Part shown: positions 32,178-44,000 of the stretch, piece by piece
Layout of the letters: every line of letters starts with the position of its first letter
How positions within the stretch are numbered: position 1 is the first letter of the stretch
Assembly: GCA_003996215.1 (NCBI GenBank)
Contig: QJPP01001606.1
Location: forward strand, 248,001-312,000
Direction of reading: 5' to 3'
From: Jaltomata sinuosa
Taxonomy: Eukaryota; Streptophyta; Magnoliopsida; Solanales; Solanaceae
DNA length: 64,000 nt
The notes under the pieces: model-generated
Told to the model about the DNA's origin: nothing
The model's database searches: none
Seen by the model: only the letters and a program-made list of their open reading frames with translations
Translations under genes and position numbers: made by a program

Positions 32178-34006
32178 ATGGCTCGTACGATATCTTCAGC
32201 AGCAAATGAGGGCAAGCCTTTTGCACCAACACACGCGACTCTAGCTAGGGGTAGGCTAGTCATAGACGTTGAGGTCGAGGATGTGCCCAAGCAGCAGTAC
32301 TAGTTAGAGCTCCTGCGGCTGAGTATGAGCCTGAGCAAATTCTTGATCAGCAACACATGGACCAGGGAGCAGCCCAGGTGCCACTAGGGCCAGTTGCAAC
32401 ATCTGCATCAACACCAGCCACAACTCCTTCATCAAATATTTGGAGTGTGCTTCTGCAGTTATTGAGTATGGTTGAGGGTCAACCTCTAGATATAACACTT
32501 ACATCCACTCAGGGGGAAGCCTTGGTGTTCAGAGTTCTGGAGTGCAGCCAACTACTGTGGCTCCCCCTGCACAAGTCTATGAGTGCCTACAGTTGCTCAG
32601 CCTCTTGCTTCTCGCCCTGTTATGACAGAGTTGAAGCAGAAGGCTTTGGGCCGATTTCTGAAATTATCCCTACCGAGGTTCTCTGGTGCACCTGGTTAGG
32701 ATGCTTATGACTTTATTTCCACTTGCAAGGAGATGCTTCATCATCTTGGCTTATTGGATACTCACAGAGTGGGTTATACCACCTATCAGCTGGATGGACC
32801 AGCTAATCTTTGGTGGAGGTCCCAAGTATCTTACAGACCTTCTCAATCCCTTCAGTTTACTTGGAGAGCGTTCTACGAGGCCTTTATAGCCAAGTTCTTT
32901 CCGCAGGGTGACCATGAGCATCTTAGAGATCTATTCACCTGATTGATGCAGGGATGTATGTCAGTGGCTGAGTATGAGACCCATTCTCACTAGTTGGCTC
33001 CATTTGGGGTTTTGATCATTCCTACAGAGCCAAACAAGGTTTGTTAGTTCATTTGAGGGTGGAGGGGACCAAGCTTTGACAGACTGTGAAGATACTGGTT
33101 GCTAGTGGGCAACTATTTTAGCCTATAACAGACCATGATCACACTATGGAGGATTTGTGTCGTCAGGACCTGGGGTCCACAGATAAGAGGCCATGCCATC
33201 AGGGCAGTTACATTGGTTCCCACTTTGGCGATAGAGGTTCAGGTTAGTGGGGCCGAGGATATTAGCCACAATAGCATCAGGTTCATTCTAGCTGGCAGTT
33301 CAGGAATTACTTTAGAATTCTGTTGGGCCTCAGTTTGATCAGAGTTACAATGGTCAGCCATTGAGGGGTACATTATCTGGGGCATCAGGCTGAGGTGGCC
33401 ATACAAGTTCAACCAGTTCATCTCGGCAGGGTTGGCCGTTAGGGCCTTGTTATGAGTATGGTATTATTGGTCATTTCTCCAGAGAGTGTCCCTAGTAGAG
33501 TACAGTTCAGCCAGCGACTCAACTGGCTCAGCCTATGAGAGCAGTGCAGCCACCAATCAGAGGAGGTGGTATCCCTGGTAGAGGTGGTGCCCAGTGTGGC
33601 AGGACATGTGGTCAAGATGGTGGTCGGTCAGGTAGTGGTTGGTGTTAGTTCTATGTGGTCCCTGGTAGACCAAAGGTAGAGGCCTCAGACTCGGTGATCA
33701 CTGGTATAATTTCTATCTGCCGCCATTTGGCTTTAGCATTGTTTGATCCTGAATCTTCATGTTCATATATTTCTGCCTATTTTGTTCCTTGTTTGGGGTT
33801 GTCTAGTGAGCCATTATCCATTCCTGTATCTGTTGCTACCCCAGTAGTCAATTCTTTAGTAGTGGATCAGATTGTTAGATCCTGCTTAATGGCTGTTAAT
33901 GATCTTGAGACTTGGGTTGACTTGATGATTTTAGGCATGGACTGGTTATTCCCTCACCGAGCGATTTTGGATTTTTATGCCAAGACCATTGCCATAGGCA
34001 TGCCCG
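32178..34006 (+). pseudogene. Gypsy gag, zinc knuckle and protease start, broken
   Basis: Starts at ATG 32178 (MARTISSAANEGKPF). The capsid core in the frame of 32733-32942 reads GYTTYQLDGPANLWW, TWRAFYEAFIAKFFP and HLRDLF, matching the retrotransposon gag family. A knuckle remnant PCYEYGIIGHFSREC at ~33448-33490 has its second Cys changed to Tyr. The protease begins at 33655-34000 with DPESSCSYISAYF at the active-site position (the usual Gly is Glu) and LGMDWLFPHRAILDF. There are stops at about 32302, 32698, 32940, 33619 and others, plus several frame changes. Coding sequence ends at the deletion junction near 34006. Confidence 0.88.
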
Positions 34007-34023
34007 ACATATCCCATCTTTTG

Positions 34024-34340
34024 ACCACATCCCATCTTTTGTAATGTTACTCTTTATTTATTCAGAAATAATTGTATATTCTATTTTGTTACTTCTAGCA
34101 CTTGTATTCTATTAGAAGCTCCTGTACTATCAATACCAAGTCTTGGGGTTGGTGTAGTTTCTTTATGTATATATATTCAAGTTTTTGCTTCCGTGTTGTT
34201 ATCTTTATTTTATATCTGCTTCCACTTATTGTGCATATTGATTAGGTAGTAGACCATTACTAACCATTCCAGACTACGAAAATTAGTTCGTCTACTGGGG
34301 GTTGTAAGTGGCATCATGACCTGAGAAATCGGGTTGTGAC
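34024..34340 (+). repeat. 3' LTR remnant after a deletion
   Basis: Matches only the last ~310 bases of the 5' LTR (AATTGTATATTCTATTTTG, ATACCAAGTCTTGGGG, CATTACTAACCATTCC, GAAATCGGGTTGTGAC). The junction at 34007-34041 carries a short imperfect direct repeat, ACATATCCCATCTTTTG then ACATCCCATCTTTTG, typical of end-joining filler. Confidence 0.8.
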
Positions 34341-34399
34341 GGAGAGAAAAGAGAGAATGGAAGAAAATGACCTGATCTGAGTCTGTTAAATTAGAAAAA

Positions 34400-34840
34400 G
34401 GGACGAACAACATGGTTTTTGTCTGCCACTTTTTTCATTTAAAGTTTGACCAGATATTGATCAAAAAGCGACAGACAAAAATCACATTGTCCGCCACAAT
34501 TTAAAAAAAATAAAATTTTATATTAAGTTTTTAAGATAATATTGTTATTTATACATTAATAAATTAAAATTTAAAAAAATTACGGACAACATTGTTATTT
34601 TAGAATTATTTTTTTAATTAATTGTGATGTTTTCCATCAGTTATATTAAAAAATAAATATAAATTATATGTAAATAATATTTACACAAAAAATTGTGAAA
34701 AAATGATGGCAAATGAGATGTTGTCCGTCGCTTTTGCAAAAAAACTAAATATAAATTAAAAAAATGGGAAAAGCGATGGACATCGTCACTTTTTTGGAGT
34801 GACGCTGTCCGTCGCTTTTCTGTCCGTCTCTTTTTGAGCT
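34400..34840. repeat. CACTA right subterminal repeats
   Basis: Words such as GCGACAGACAAA, TTGTCCGCCAC, TTGTCCGTCGCTTTTG, CTGTCCGTCGCTTTTCTG recur up to the right terminus, mirroring the left end. The DNA between them is very AT-rich and non-coding. Confidence 0.85.
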
Positions 34841-34853
34841 ACTTTTAGTAGTG

Positions 34854-36039
34854 AAATGGTATGCAAATGTGGTCGTCAAAATGGTCTTCATATTGAAAAG
34901 CTAAAACAGACAACCATATTCTTCCTATTTTGGTGTTACTCCCTAAACTCCCATTTCATAGTCTTACTTGAAATAAGGTAAAACAAATCTAGGTCATGTT
35001 AAAACTCCCCTTAAACTTGATAAGGCCACCAATGGGGCAAAATTCAGGGTGAAAATAGACCTTACCAAGACGAGAGTAAGCACTGTTTAAGTTAGTCATG
35101 AAAAGGAAGACAACATGCTGAAAAGTTTCACACGAAAATTTAATTATGAAACTATTCCTAAGTTCTGTAAACACTATCAATTGTTTGGGACATAATATGA
35201 AAGAATGCAGGGTATTAAAGAGGAAAAGAAAACTGAGGCCAAGAAGAATGAAAACACTGAAGAGAATAATTATGAAATACTGAATGAGAAAAGGGAAATA
35301 GCAGTGCTGATGGGAATGAATCACTACCTCAAAAAACACAAGGAGTTACCAACAATGGGAAAAAAAATAAAAAAATCAAGAAACAAATAAGGTATATGGT
35401 ACTTCTAAGAAGGACATTGCAAATAACAATTTTTTAAAAAAAGAGCCATGAAATATAGAGAAAAGAGGAAAAAAAGAAGAAGGATAGTTATCCAAAGAAC
35501 CATAAGGAAGAAGAATATGAAGATCTCTAATGCACAAAATCAACTAGTGGAATGTGTGCATACACTTGGACCTAAAGTTGGTCTGACTTAAGAAAAAGGA
35601 AAAGGAACATTGTTGAACATCAACACCCTCCTATTCATGTTCAAAACAACTTCCAAACTCTAGATGATGACAATGTTGAAGAATCTCAGTCTCTTAGAAT
35701 AGAGACCCCCATGCATTCTCAAAACACCCTACATATTGATGATTTGTTACTAACCCAACAAAAGAACCCTGAGGAGCAATGTGCATCTTCAGACCCCTCA
35801 ATTTCTCTAGGTTACCAGAAGATCCTAAATAAACAAGGAGAGAGCTCAAACTTTCTTGAAAAGGACAAAAGAATTTCTATTGACACTCTGAACACTAAAG
35901 AAGAGGTTGCCAATAGTTTGATTAAGGCATTCTATCTTTCAGTTAAGGAACAAGATAAAATCACTAAACAAACAAAAGGTATGAATGTGACTATAAATAG
36001 TGGAATTGCCCCCAAAGGTATTCAAATTAAGCAAAAATA
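34854..36039 (+). pseudogene. LINE ORF1 (DUF4283-like with zinc knuckle), broken
   Basis: Reading across several frames gives an RVKIDLTKTRVST-like stretch near 35050, KSFTRKFNYETIPKFCKHYQLFG at ~35120-35190, then HNMKEC in a shifted frame (35190-35208). This is the CCHC knuckle at the end of plant LINE ORF1 proteins, with the second Cys changed to Tyr and a one-base frameshift inside it. A charged, Lys/Glu-rich tail follows (35205-35390) and a further open piece of 109 codons at 35711-36040. The N-terminal part lies left of the CACTA insertion, up to 24359 (VRYKRVMIIN just before it). ORF1 proteins bind element RNA; this copy is dead. Confidence 0.75.
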
Positions 36040-36089
36040 AAGCCCCAAACCTAGTATTATTATTTCCCCTTTGACTAGAGGAAGATGCA

Positions 36090-36450
36090 GAAGACAAGAA
36101 ACTTTAATCACATTATCCTCAATAATAAATATAATTATTTGGAATATAAGGGTGTTTTATCCAAAAGTGCTTTTGAAAGACTCGTCAAACTAGTGAGAAT
36201 TCATAAAGTGAAATTTTTGTTACTTTAGAAGAACCATACAAGAGAAATATGGATTCTCTAATGCAGTTGCCGCCATACTGACAAGATTTGGTGTTTTTAG
36301 ACCCCAACTACAATTTTAATGTAGTAGAAGATCATGTTCAAGAAATCAGTTCACAAGTTCAACACGCTATAACTCAATTCAATTTTTAGGTTACTACTAT
36401 GTATGCTTAAACTAAGCCAGAAGGATAAGAGAACTCTGGGAATCTCTCTG
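36090..36450 (+). pseudogene. LINE ORF2 endonuclease start, truncated
   Basis: Translation shows IIIWNIR near 36129, the usual first motif of the apurinic-type endonuclease in plant LINEs, then FERLVKLVRIHKV, a Glu-Pro pair near 36225 (EEPYKRN, position of the catalytic Glu), FLDPNYNFNVVEDHVQ and VQHAITQFNF. Frame changes separate the pieces. The reading ends at 36450, so most of ORF2 is missing. Confidence 0.75.
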
Positions 36451-36735
36451 TAATGACCTGTTCCATTATTACACTGAATTAATTCATAAGTACCCAGCTA
36501 GAAAAGTCCCTACGTGAGAATTGAAAAATCTTGGGCTAGGGTGAGCTAAGACTAAAATGTAGTGTTATATATCTTAAAGGTAATTCACATTTTGTGTAAT
36601 ATCGTAGGGTAGTGTGGTGTCCATTTGTGGATAGACAACTGCCTTAGGATCCCTTAGGAAGGGTTGGAATGAGAAATAGAGTCATAGAACTCCAGATATG
36701 ATAGTTGCCGCATTGAAAATAATTCATAATGTCTA
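36451..36735 (+). mobile_element. Start fragment of another Gypsy-type LTR
   Basis: Opens TGTAATGACCTGTTCC directly at the end of the LINE and runs 285 bases before the minus-strand LTR at 36736 cuts it. No continuation was recognised. Confidence 0.5.
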
Positions 36736-38943
36736 TGTCATGCCCCGAGCCTACCCCCTGGATGTAACACGGGATCTAAGATCATAAGTGATCTTAAGAT
36801 AGCCCTCTGGACTTAGCATGACTTAAAAACTGAACAAAACATAGGAACGGAAGCTCAACTGAAGTAATGAACAATAATCTGTTATATAAATAAAGTCTAA
36901 GATTTAAGATTTGAATACAGCTGAATATCTGACTCTATGTCTGAAAGCCTCTACTACTGACGAGTTGCTGGGACAGTCCCCCAGCTAACTCTAAATAATG
37001 AAATACTGAATGAAAGAACTAGTAGTCTAGAATGAAGCAAAGAACTAGTAGTCTAGAATGAAGCTAAACTCCAAGTCCTCAAATAAGGAGGACTTACCAA
37101 GTTGGATGGATGTGCTGCTGATCTACTAGCCACAGATCTGGGAGCGAGCTAAAGGATCTACATCATAATAGGATGCAGCACAAATAAGTATACGGTTAGT
37201 ACTATGGAATGTACTAAGTACGTGAGATATACATGTGTCATGATAAAATATAATTGAAAGCATGCTTAAAATTGAGTTCATGCATAAATAGAAGAAATCA
37301 TAAGTAAATATCAAAACATAAGACATAAAACATGAAGTTAAGTCAAGATTCAAAGTAGAGTATCATATAACTTCATATCTTGAAAAACATCATACGAGAG
37401 TTTCTCTTAACCGACATAAACCATGATGAACTACATGGAGTCTAGTTTCATGCATCCATACCAAAAAAGGTTGTCCTAATCGGCCAAAGTTAGAACCATG
37501 TCATACCAAGATCCTGTCATAAACCACAGAGGGCACCTACAGTAGCACGTAGTTCTGGGACTAAGGATACTCTCATCGGGTCTAACTTGGTGCTAAATAC
37601 TACTCCCAAAACATAACATGAGGCTCACATCCATGTGACATATTTGGATGTCAGAACTTGTTCATAAACATGTTCATAACCCGGATCTTCATACTACTCA
37701 CGAACCTTGGTTTAGAAAATAATTCATGAGCATTGATGGCACATCGGGTGTCTTATCTTGCATAACAATTCATAACTTTAAAACTTGCGTGGCCCAAGTC
37801 CAATTTCATAATAACATATATTTTCATAAAACATAGGAACTAGCCATGCACTTGCTTGAAATTCATAAAATCATACTATCAAATACCCCAATTTACTTGA
37901 ATCAATTCATGCATGTAAAATTTGCTATAATTAGCCTTCAATTCATGAAATAGGAGTTCACATGTAAAAAACCATGAACAATCATGCAATTTAATAGTAA
38001 ATTTCATAGTAGAATCATGAGAAAATAATTTATAGCAAAGCCCATAAGAATTGGATAAGAACCTAATTTGAAATTCATGAAAATTCATATGAAGAATTGG
38101 GGTTTTGGGTATAAGGGTGGAAGAATCCCTTATTGAATACCCACATCCCTTATTTGAAGCTAACCCACTAAGAATTTGAGAAGAATAGAGACATGGAGTG
38201 AATACCTTGCTATGGAGCTTGAAACCCTAACTTGAAGCTTGAGAGGATGGAACCCTTTTTCTTCTTTTGGAACTTGATTGAAAGAATGGGAGAAAACTTA
38301 GGCTAAGTGGGAATAAAACCTTCCTAAATAGGCTTAAAATGACTTCACTTAGAAGTTAAAAGAGTGAGTAATTACAAAAATACCCCTAGGAATTAATTAG
38401 GAAAAATCTGGAAAAAGGTCAACTTTAGGAATCACGGATGGATTCCATGAGTCGTAGAATGAACCACGGCTCGTGGTTTCCACTCGTGGTTCTTGGCCAA
38501 AGAGTCAGGCTGCAGAAGACATTCTATGAGTCAATAGTACGGTCCATAGAATGAACTACGGTCCGTAGACTCAGTCGTGATCTTATGTTCAACATTCGAG
38601 CTGCAGAAGAGGAACTATGAGTCAACAGTACGACTCGTAGAATGGACTACGGTCCGTAATGTTCACTCGTGGTTCATGGGGATAAGGCAGACCTCTGACT
38701 TCCGTTCCATGAGTGGTCTTTACGATCCGTAGAACAAATCACGGTCCATAAAACCCAGTCATGGCCTTTAGACCAGAGTTTGAACTGCAGAAGGCAAACC
38801 ACGACTCCATTCCATGGCTCGTGGTTCAAACCACGACTCGTGATTCAAACCACGACTCGTGGTTTGGACCCGTAATTCCTGGAAAGCTAAAATAATTCAG
38901 CGACTTTAAGTTTAAAAGCTGATTCAAATTCCGAGGTGTTGCA
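36736..38943 (-). mobile_element. 3' LTR of a minus-strand Gypsy element
   Basis: Plus-strand edges are TGTCATGCCCCGAGCC and GGTGTTGCA. On the minus strand it starts TGCAACACC directly after a polypurine tract, so it is the 3' LTR of an element whose body lies to the right. The end of the LTR is nearly the same sequence as the one starting at 63480. It is 2208 bp, with palindromic words at 38425-38880. Confidence 0.88.
38425..38880. repeat. CCACGACTCGTGG / TACGGTCCGTAG palindromic words in U3
   Basis: Two word types alternate: CCACGACTCGTGG-like (for example 38466-38500 and 38800-38870) and CTACGGTCCGTAG-like (38545-38580, 38640-38660, 38720-38760). Counted from the LTR start on the minus strand they occupy roughly positions 60-520. 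Confidence 0.8.
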
Positions 38944-38962
38944 ATATCTCCCCCTTGGGATC
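38944..38962 (-). promoter_or_regulatory. Polypurine tract of the minus-strand Gypsy element
   Basis: On the minus strand GATCCCAAGGGGGAGATAT precedes the LTR start, as in the chromovirus copies at 44380 and 56905. Confidence 0.85.
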
Positions 38963-39174
38963 ATTCATCCTCAAATGAAGACTAAGAAAGGGAACTCTAG
39001 AGATAAAATAGCCCAACTAAAAAAAACATGAAAACTGAAGAATAAGCATAAAAACTGACTTCTCCTCTCAAAACATAATGGAGCTAACTCCGGAAACATG
39101 AATACATGCTAGGATCATGAGAGAAACTGCTGGAATAGAATCAGAAGGGATATACTAAGAATTGAACTACTACC

Positions 39175-39253
39175 TCAAGCTGAAACTGGATCGGAAGGAA
39201 AAGGACGAGGGTAGTTGGCCTTCATGGATAATTTTGCTTCCCAAGTAGCTCCT
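39175..39253 (-). pseudogene. Gypsy pol C-terminus (end of chromodomain region), remnant
   Basis: The minus strand reads KSIVGATWEAKLSMKANYP followed by PFPSDPVSA and TGA at 39175-39177. This matches the end of pol in the two plus-strand chromovirus-like copies (GATWEAEAAM...KYPHLFPS). Upstream (to the right) the frame is quickly lost, and no integrase or reverse transcriptase follows before 40901. Confidence 0.7.
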
Positions 39254-40901
39254 ACAATTGATTTGTAAAAGCTCAAGTACTATCGTGGTAACTGACTTCT
39301 GATTGAAATAAAAACTGAGCTGGATTCATAAGACATGTATGCATGCTGAGAATGTAAGAACAACTAATAGGACAGGAACTGGATATCCAACATGATAACT
39401 GGTTTGGGACAAGAGTAGGAACTCAGCTAAAACTCATAAAGAACAAACATACTTTAGAAATCGCAGTAAACTGAAAGGGATACCAAACTGAGAGAAGTAG
39501 ATGTACGGGAAAACTATTCTCTTCTAAATACCACCCCTACCATTAACAACTAACAACCTCAACAGCGCACATAAAGTTACAAAGGTCTGAATCTAACAAC
39601 CCGATTCTCCATGTTTAAACCTATCTCGACTAGATCTCTTTCATCAAGAACATCTTATAAGGATAGTATTCGCTCTTATCACAACAACCAACTAACCTAG
39701 GGATCCTAACCAAAGGGTCACTAGTTGCTCAAAACAAGGATCCACATATATCCCATCGCGATATTCAAGCTTATAACTATGGTCACGTAATGGTTTTGTA
39801 GCTTACCCTATTTAAGACTTCTCCCCTCTTCCCTAGCATAATTAGGAGTCGCACTTCAAGAACTTCTACAGAGGGACATACTAAAATTCCTCATCTAAGT
39901 ACTTTGCATGAATAATCCTTACCTCACAATTCACAACGCCTAAAAGTCAAGGTGGAACAAGTATACTAACAAGGAAAAGAAATCAGCTACCTCCCAGCTA
40001 GGCTACTACAAGGCCTTCCCCTAATGCTTATAACAACCTAAACCAGATTCACTGAAAAAAAAGAGCGGGAGCAGGAGCATCACGAATGAAAGATTACAGA
40101 TTGATCTTGACCTACACTTAGCGTGATCAAGCCACTCAAGGTGAGGCTTGGGGAATTGAGAACAAAGCATGAGTATTTCACATACTGGGCACGTACGACA
40201 CAAATGGTGGGGATCATCACCCCTTGTCATCAAAGGAAAAGGTCAAGGGCTTTAGAGCAAGGAAATTATAAGCACGAACTGTTTCAAGGATCAGGTTTGA
40301 GCATATACATGACGTAACAAGATTCAATTTTCCATTAAGGCATGCCTGAGGACTGAACTGAGTAAATAGGACTGAGCATACTGAGAGACATGAGTTCACA
40401 TAGATAACGAGTCTCAGGGCATAAATTTGGGATTTATAGAATCACAGAGTAAGAGTAGAATCGTTGACTAAATCCATCACATGTCATTCTAGAAGCTGAC
40501 TATGAGCGTGAATCTAAATTAGGAACATGATGTTGACACACAAGAAATGCAAAAGGTATTGTAATGGCATAAGTATACTTAGGATTCTAGGATGGAAATA
40601 AGCTTCTGCCTCCCCTCTCAACTTTGTTCTAACACACAAAAGCATTACTACCTGTGCCTCCAAAATCTGACCGATTCTACATCCCACCATCTCCCCCTTA
40701 GATTCATGCTACCCTTTTAAGTCTATGGACATCTCACCAAACTATCAAAGGAACTATGATAATTTCACCCCAATAAAACATACACTACTCCAGAATCTAG
40801 CATGAATACCCACTTCCTTCTATAGTCTAAGACTCTCATTCGCATAAAAGTCTAGGCCTTAACCCTTCTACCTCCACTTTGTTCTAGGTTAAGACAACTC
40901 A
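39254..40901. other. Non-coding stretch of uncertain origin
   Basis: No family-like protein on either strand. Parts of the minus strand resemble the 3' untranslated style of the local Gypsy elements (TCAGTT-, CAGTAC-rich). A second CATCTCCCCCTTAGATTCATG near 40690 looks like an inverted polypurine tract without an adjacent LTR. Several short frames (40021-40399) have no support. Confidence 0.4.
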
Positions 40902-41062
40902 TGTAACACCCCAGAATTTAGACCTGCTTAAAAAACCCAAAACTCAGTAAAACATAAGAAAATTCCATCTCCAGTTAAGCCCCACAGGCGTCGTGGACAC
41001 GACAGCCCGTTAGAGGTCCTGGTGGGAAGGTCCCAAAGGCTCAGTCCAAGCTAGCTCTAGAC
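40902..41062 (+). repeat. 5' LTR fragment of copy #1
   Basis: TGTAACACCCCAGAATTTAG onward matches 44393-44560 of the same element, then stops at CTAGCTCTAG and continues with ACTAGGCATGGATTGG, the protease end also seen at 53552 in copy #2. Confidence 0.85.
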
Positions 41063-44000
41063 ACTAGGCATGGATTGGTTACATTCCTATTATGACTCAT
41101 TCTTAGAATGGAAGGGTAGTAGCTCAGTGCCTGTAGGTTGATTCATCTCTTACCTTAAGGCCAGAAAAATAATTTCCAAAGGGTATATCTACCATCTTGT
41201 TCGGGTTAAGGATTCAAACTCTAAGTCCCCAACTCTTGAGTCAGTTCTAGTGGTGAATGAATTCCCAAAAGTGTTTCCAGAAGATCTTCCCAGAAGTCCT
41301 CCTGAATGGGAAATCTACTTTGGAATAGATCTCCTTCCAGGCACCCAACCTATTTCAATTCCTCCTTACAGAATGGCTCCAGCAGAGCTTAAGGAATTGA
41401 AAGAACAGTTGAAAGACCTTCTAGATAAGGGTTTCATCAGACCCACCATCTCTCCATGGGGTGCTCCAGTTTTGTTCGTGCGTAAGAAAGATGGTTCTCT
41501 CAGGATGTGCATTGACTATCGTCAGTTGAACAAAGTCATAATAAAGAATAAGTATCCCATCCCAGGATTGATGACTTGTTCGACCAACTTTAGGGTGCTA
41601 GTTGTTTCTCTAAGATAGACCTCAGATCCAGCTATCATCAGCTTAGAGTCAAAGGCAGTGATATGCAAAAAATAGCCTTCAGGACTCGATATGGTCACTA
41701 CGAATTTGTTGTTATGACTTTTGGACTAACCAACACTCCTGCAACTTTCATGGACTTAATGAATAGGGTGTTCAAATAGTATTTGGACTTGTTCATCATC
41801 ATCTTCATTCAGGATATCCTCATTTATTCTCAGACTGAGGACGAGCATGCAACTTATCTGAGGGTTGTTTGGCAAACTCTCAGGGATCGCCAGTTATTAA
41901 CTAAGTTTAGCAAATGTGAATTATGGTTGTAGTCTGTCACTTTCCTTAGTCATGTGGTATCTAGCGAAGGGATACGAGTGGATTCTCAGAAAATTGAGGC
42001 AGTAAAGCATTGGCCCAAAACCACCTCTTCTACTGATATCAGAAGTTTCTTGGGTTTGGCCAGTTACTACAGGAGGTTTGTTGAAGGATTTTCATCCATA
42101 GCTGCCCCATTGACCAAGTTGACTCAGAAAAAGGTCAAGTTCCAGTTGTCAGACGAGTGTGAGAAAATCTTCTTTGAACTGAAGACGAGTTTGACTACAG
42201 CTCCCATTTTGACTCTACCAGAGGGTTCAGATGGCTATGTGATTTATTGCGATACATCCAGGGTAGGCCTAGGTTGCATTTTGATGGAGCAAGGTAAGGT
42301 CATAGCTTATGCTTCCAGATAGCTTAAGGTCCATGAGAAGAACTACCCGACTTATGACCTCGAGCTTGCAGCAGTTGTGTTTGCCCTAAAGATTTGTAGA
42401 CACTACTTGTATGGTGTTCATATTGATGTGTTTACAGATCATAAGAGCCTCCAGTATGTGTTTACCTAGAAAGAGTTGAATCTTTGTCATAGAAGGTGAC
42501 TTAAATATCTCAAAGACTATGACATTAATGTACTCTGCCATCCAGGTAAGGCCAATGTAGTGGTTTATGCCCTCAGCAGACTTTCCATGGGTAGCATATC
42601 ACATATTGATGAAGAGAAGAAAGAATTAGCCAGATATGTTCACTGGCTTGCTCACTTAGGAGTATGCCTTATGGACATGTCAGATGGTGGTGTAATAGTC
42701 CAAAATGGGTTAGAATCTTCATTGGTAGTAGAGGTTAAAGAGAAACAGGACAATGATCCCATATTACTTCAGTTGAAGGGTGCAGTCCTTCAGCAGAGAG
42801 TAGAGGTTTGCTCCCAAGGGGAAGATGGTGTGCTTCGTTACCAGGGTCACTTATGTGTTCCTAATATAGGTGAGTTGAGGTAGCAGATCCTTACTGAAGC
42901 CCATATTCTAGATATTCTATTCATCTGGGTACCACTAAGATGTACCGTGATCTATGGGAAGTCCATTGGTGGAACGACATGAAGAGGGACATCACATATT
43001 TTGTGGCTAAGTGTCCCAACTGTCAGCAGGTGAAAGTAGAACATCAGAAGCCAGGAGGTGTGACTCAGGGTATTAAAATTCCTACTTACAAGTGGGAGGT
43101 GATCAACATGGATTTCATTACGGGTTTACCTTGTACTCATATACAACACGAATCCATTTGGGTGATTGTGGACATAACGATTAAATCAGGCCATTTCCTA
43201 GCAGTGAAGACTATATATTCCGTAGAGGAGTATGTCAGACTCTATATCAGCGAGATAGTTAGGTTGCGTGGGGTTCCATTGTTTATCATCTCAGATAAAG
43301 TTCCTTTGTTTACCTCTCATTTTTCGGAGATTATTTCCGAAAGGTCTTGGTACTCAGGTGAATCTCAGTACAACATTTCATCTGTAGAGGGATGGTCATG
43401 CAGAGCTTACCATTCAGACCTTAGAGGACATGTTGAGAGCTTTCGTGATCGATTTCAAAGGTAGTTGGGATGATCACCTACCTCTCATAGGTTTTGCCTA
43501 TAATAACAACTTCCACTCCAGTATTTAGATGGCCCCATATGAGGCACTTTATGGGCGTAGATGCTGGTCACCAGTTGGTTGGTTCAAAGTAGGTGAAACT
43601 GACTTGATTGGGCAAGATTCGGTTCATGAGGCTATGGAGAAAGTTCATCTCATCAGGGATAGACTAAGGACATCTCAGAGTCGTCAGAAGTCTTATGCAG
43701 ATGTGAGGAGAATGGACTTAGATTTTGAAATCGATGATTGGGTTTTCCTGAAGGTATCACCCATGAAGGGGGTGATGAGATTTTGCAAAAAAGGGAAGAT
43801 CAGTCCCAGGTATGTAGGTCCTTACAGAATCCTTAAGAGGGTTGGAAATGTGGCTTATGAAGTAGAGTTACCGGCAGAACTAGCAGCGATTTATCAGGTC
43901 TTTCATATTTCCTTGTTGAAGAAGTGTGTGGGTGATCCAGCATCGATGGTACATTTTGAGAGTGTGGCTGTGAAGGATAGCCTTACCTATGAGGAGGTTC

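Larger units (their letters stand above)
28595..34340 (+). mobile_element. Gypsy element (TGTAATGACCC family), internally deleted
   Basis: Contains a full 5' LTR (28595-31966), primer binding site, gag with knuckle and protease start, then jumps at about 34024 into the last ~310 bases of a 3' LTR. Reverse transcriptase, RNase H, integrase and most of the 3' LTR are deleted. The flanks TTTAA (left) and GGAGA (right) do not match, so the right border was also altered. It sits inside the CACTA transposase gene in opposite orientation. Confidence 0.88.
24360..34853 (-). mobile_element. CACTA DNA transposon with nested Gypsy element
   Basis: The left end reads CACTATTAAAAAAACC and the right end TTTTAGTAGTG, inverted CACTA termini flanked by the 3-bp duplication AAA (24357-24359 and 34854-34856). 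Both ends carry subterminal repeats of a GTCCGTCGCTTTT word in both orientations. The minus strand encodes a decayed TNP2-type transposase. A Gypsy element fills 28595-34340; without it the transposon would be about 4.7 kb. The transposase N-terminus is missing, so part was deleted at the Gypsy junction. Confidence 0.93.
23850..36450 (+). mobile_element. LINE (non-LTR retrotransposon), split by a CACTA element and 3' truncated
   Basis: The left part ends at 24359 and the right part resumes at 34854; the CACTA between them is bounded by AAA. The right part contains a decayed ORF1 with a nucleic-acid-binding knuckle and the beginning of the endonuclease domain of ORF2. It stops abruptly at 36450, where an LTR fragment begins, so reverse transcriptase is absent. 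The left border (5' end) is a guess. Confidence 0.75.

Noticed and set aside
35205..35390. Lys/Glu-rich small ORF as an independent gene
   Set aside because: It continues from the zinc knuckle of LINE ORF1 and is the charged tail of that protein.
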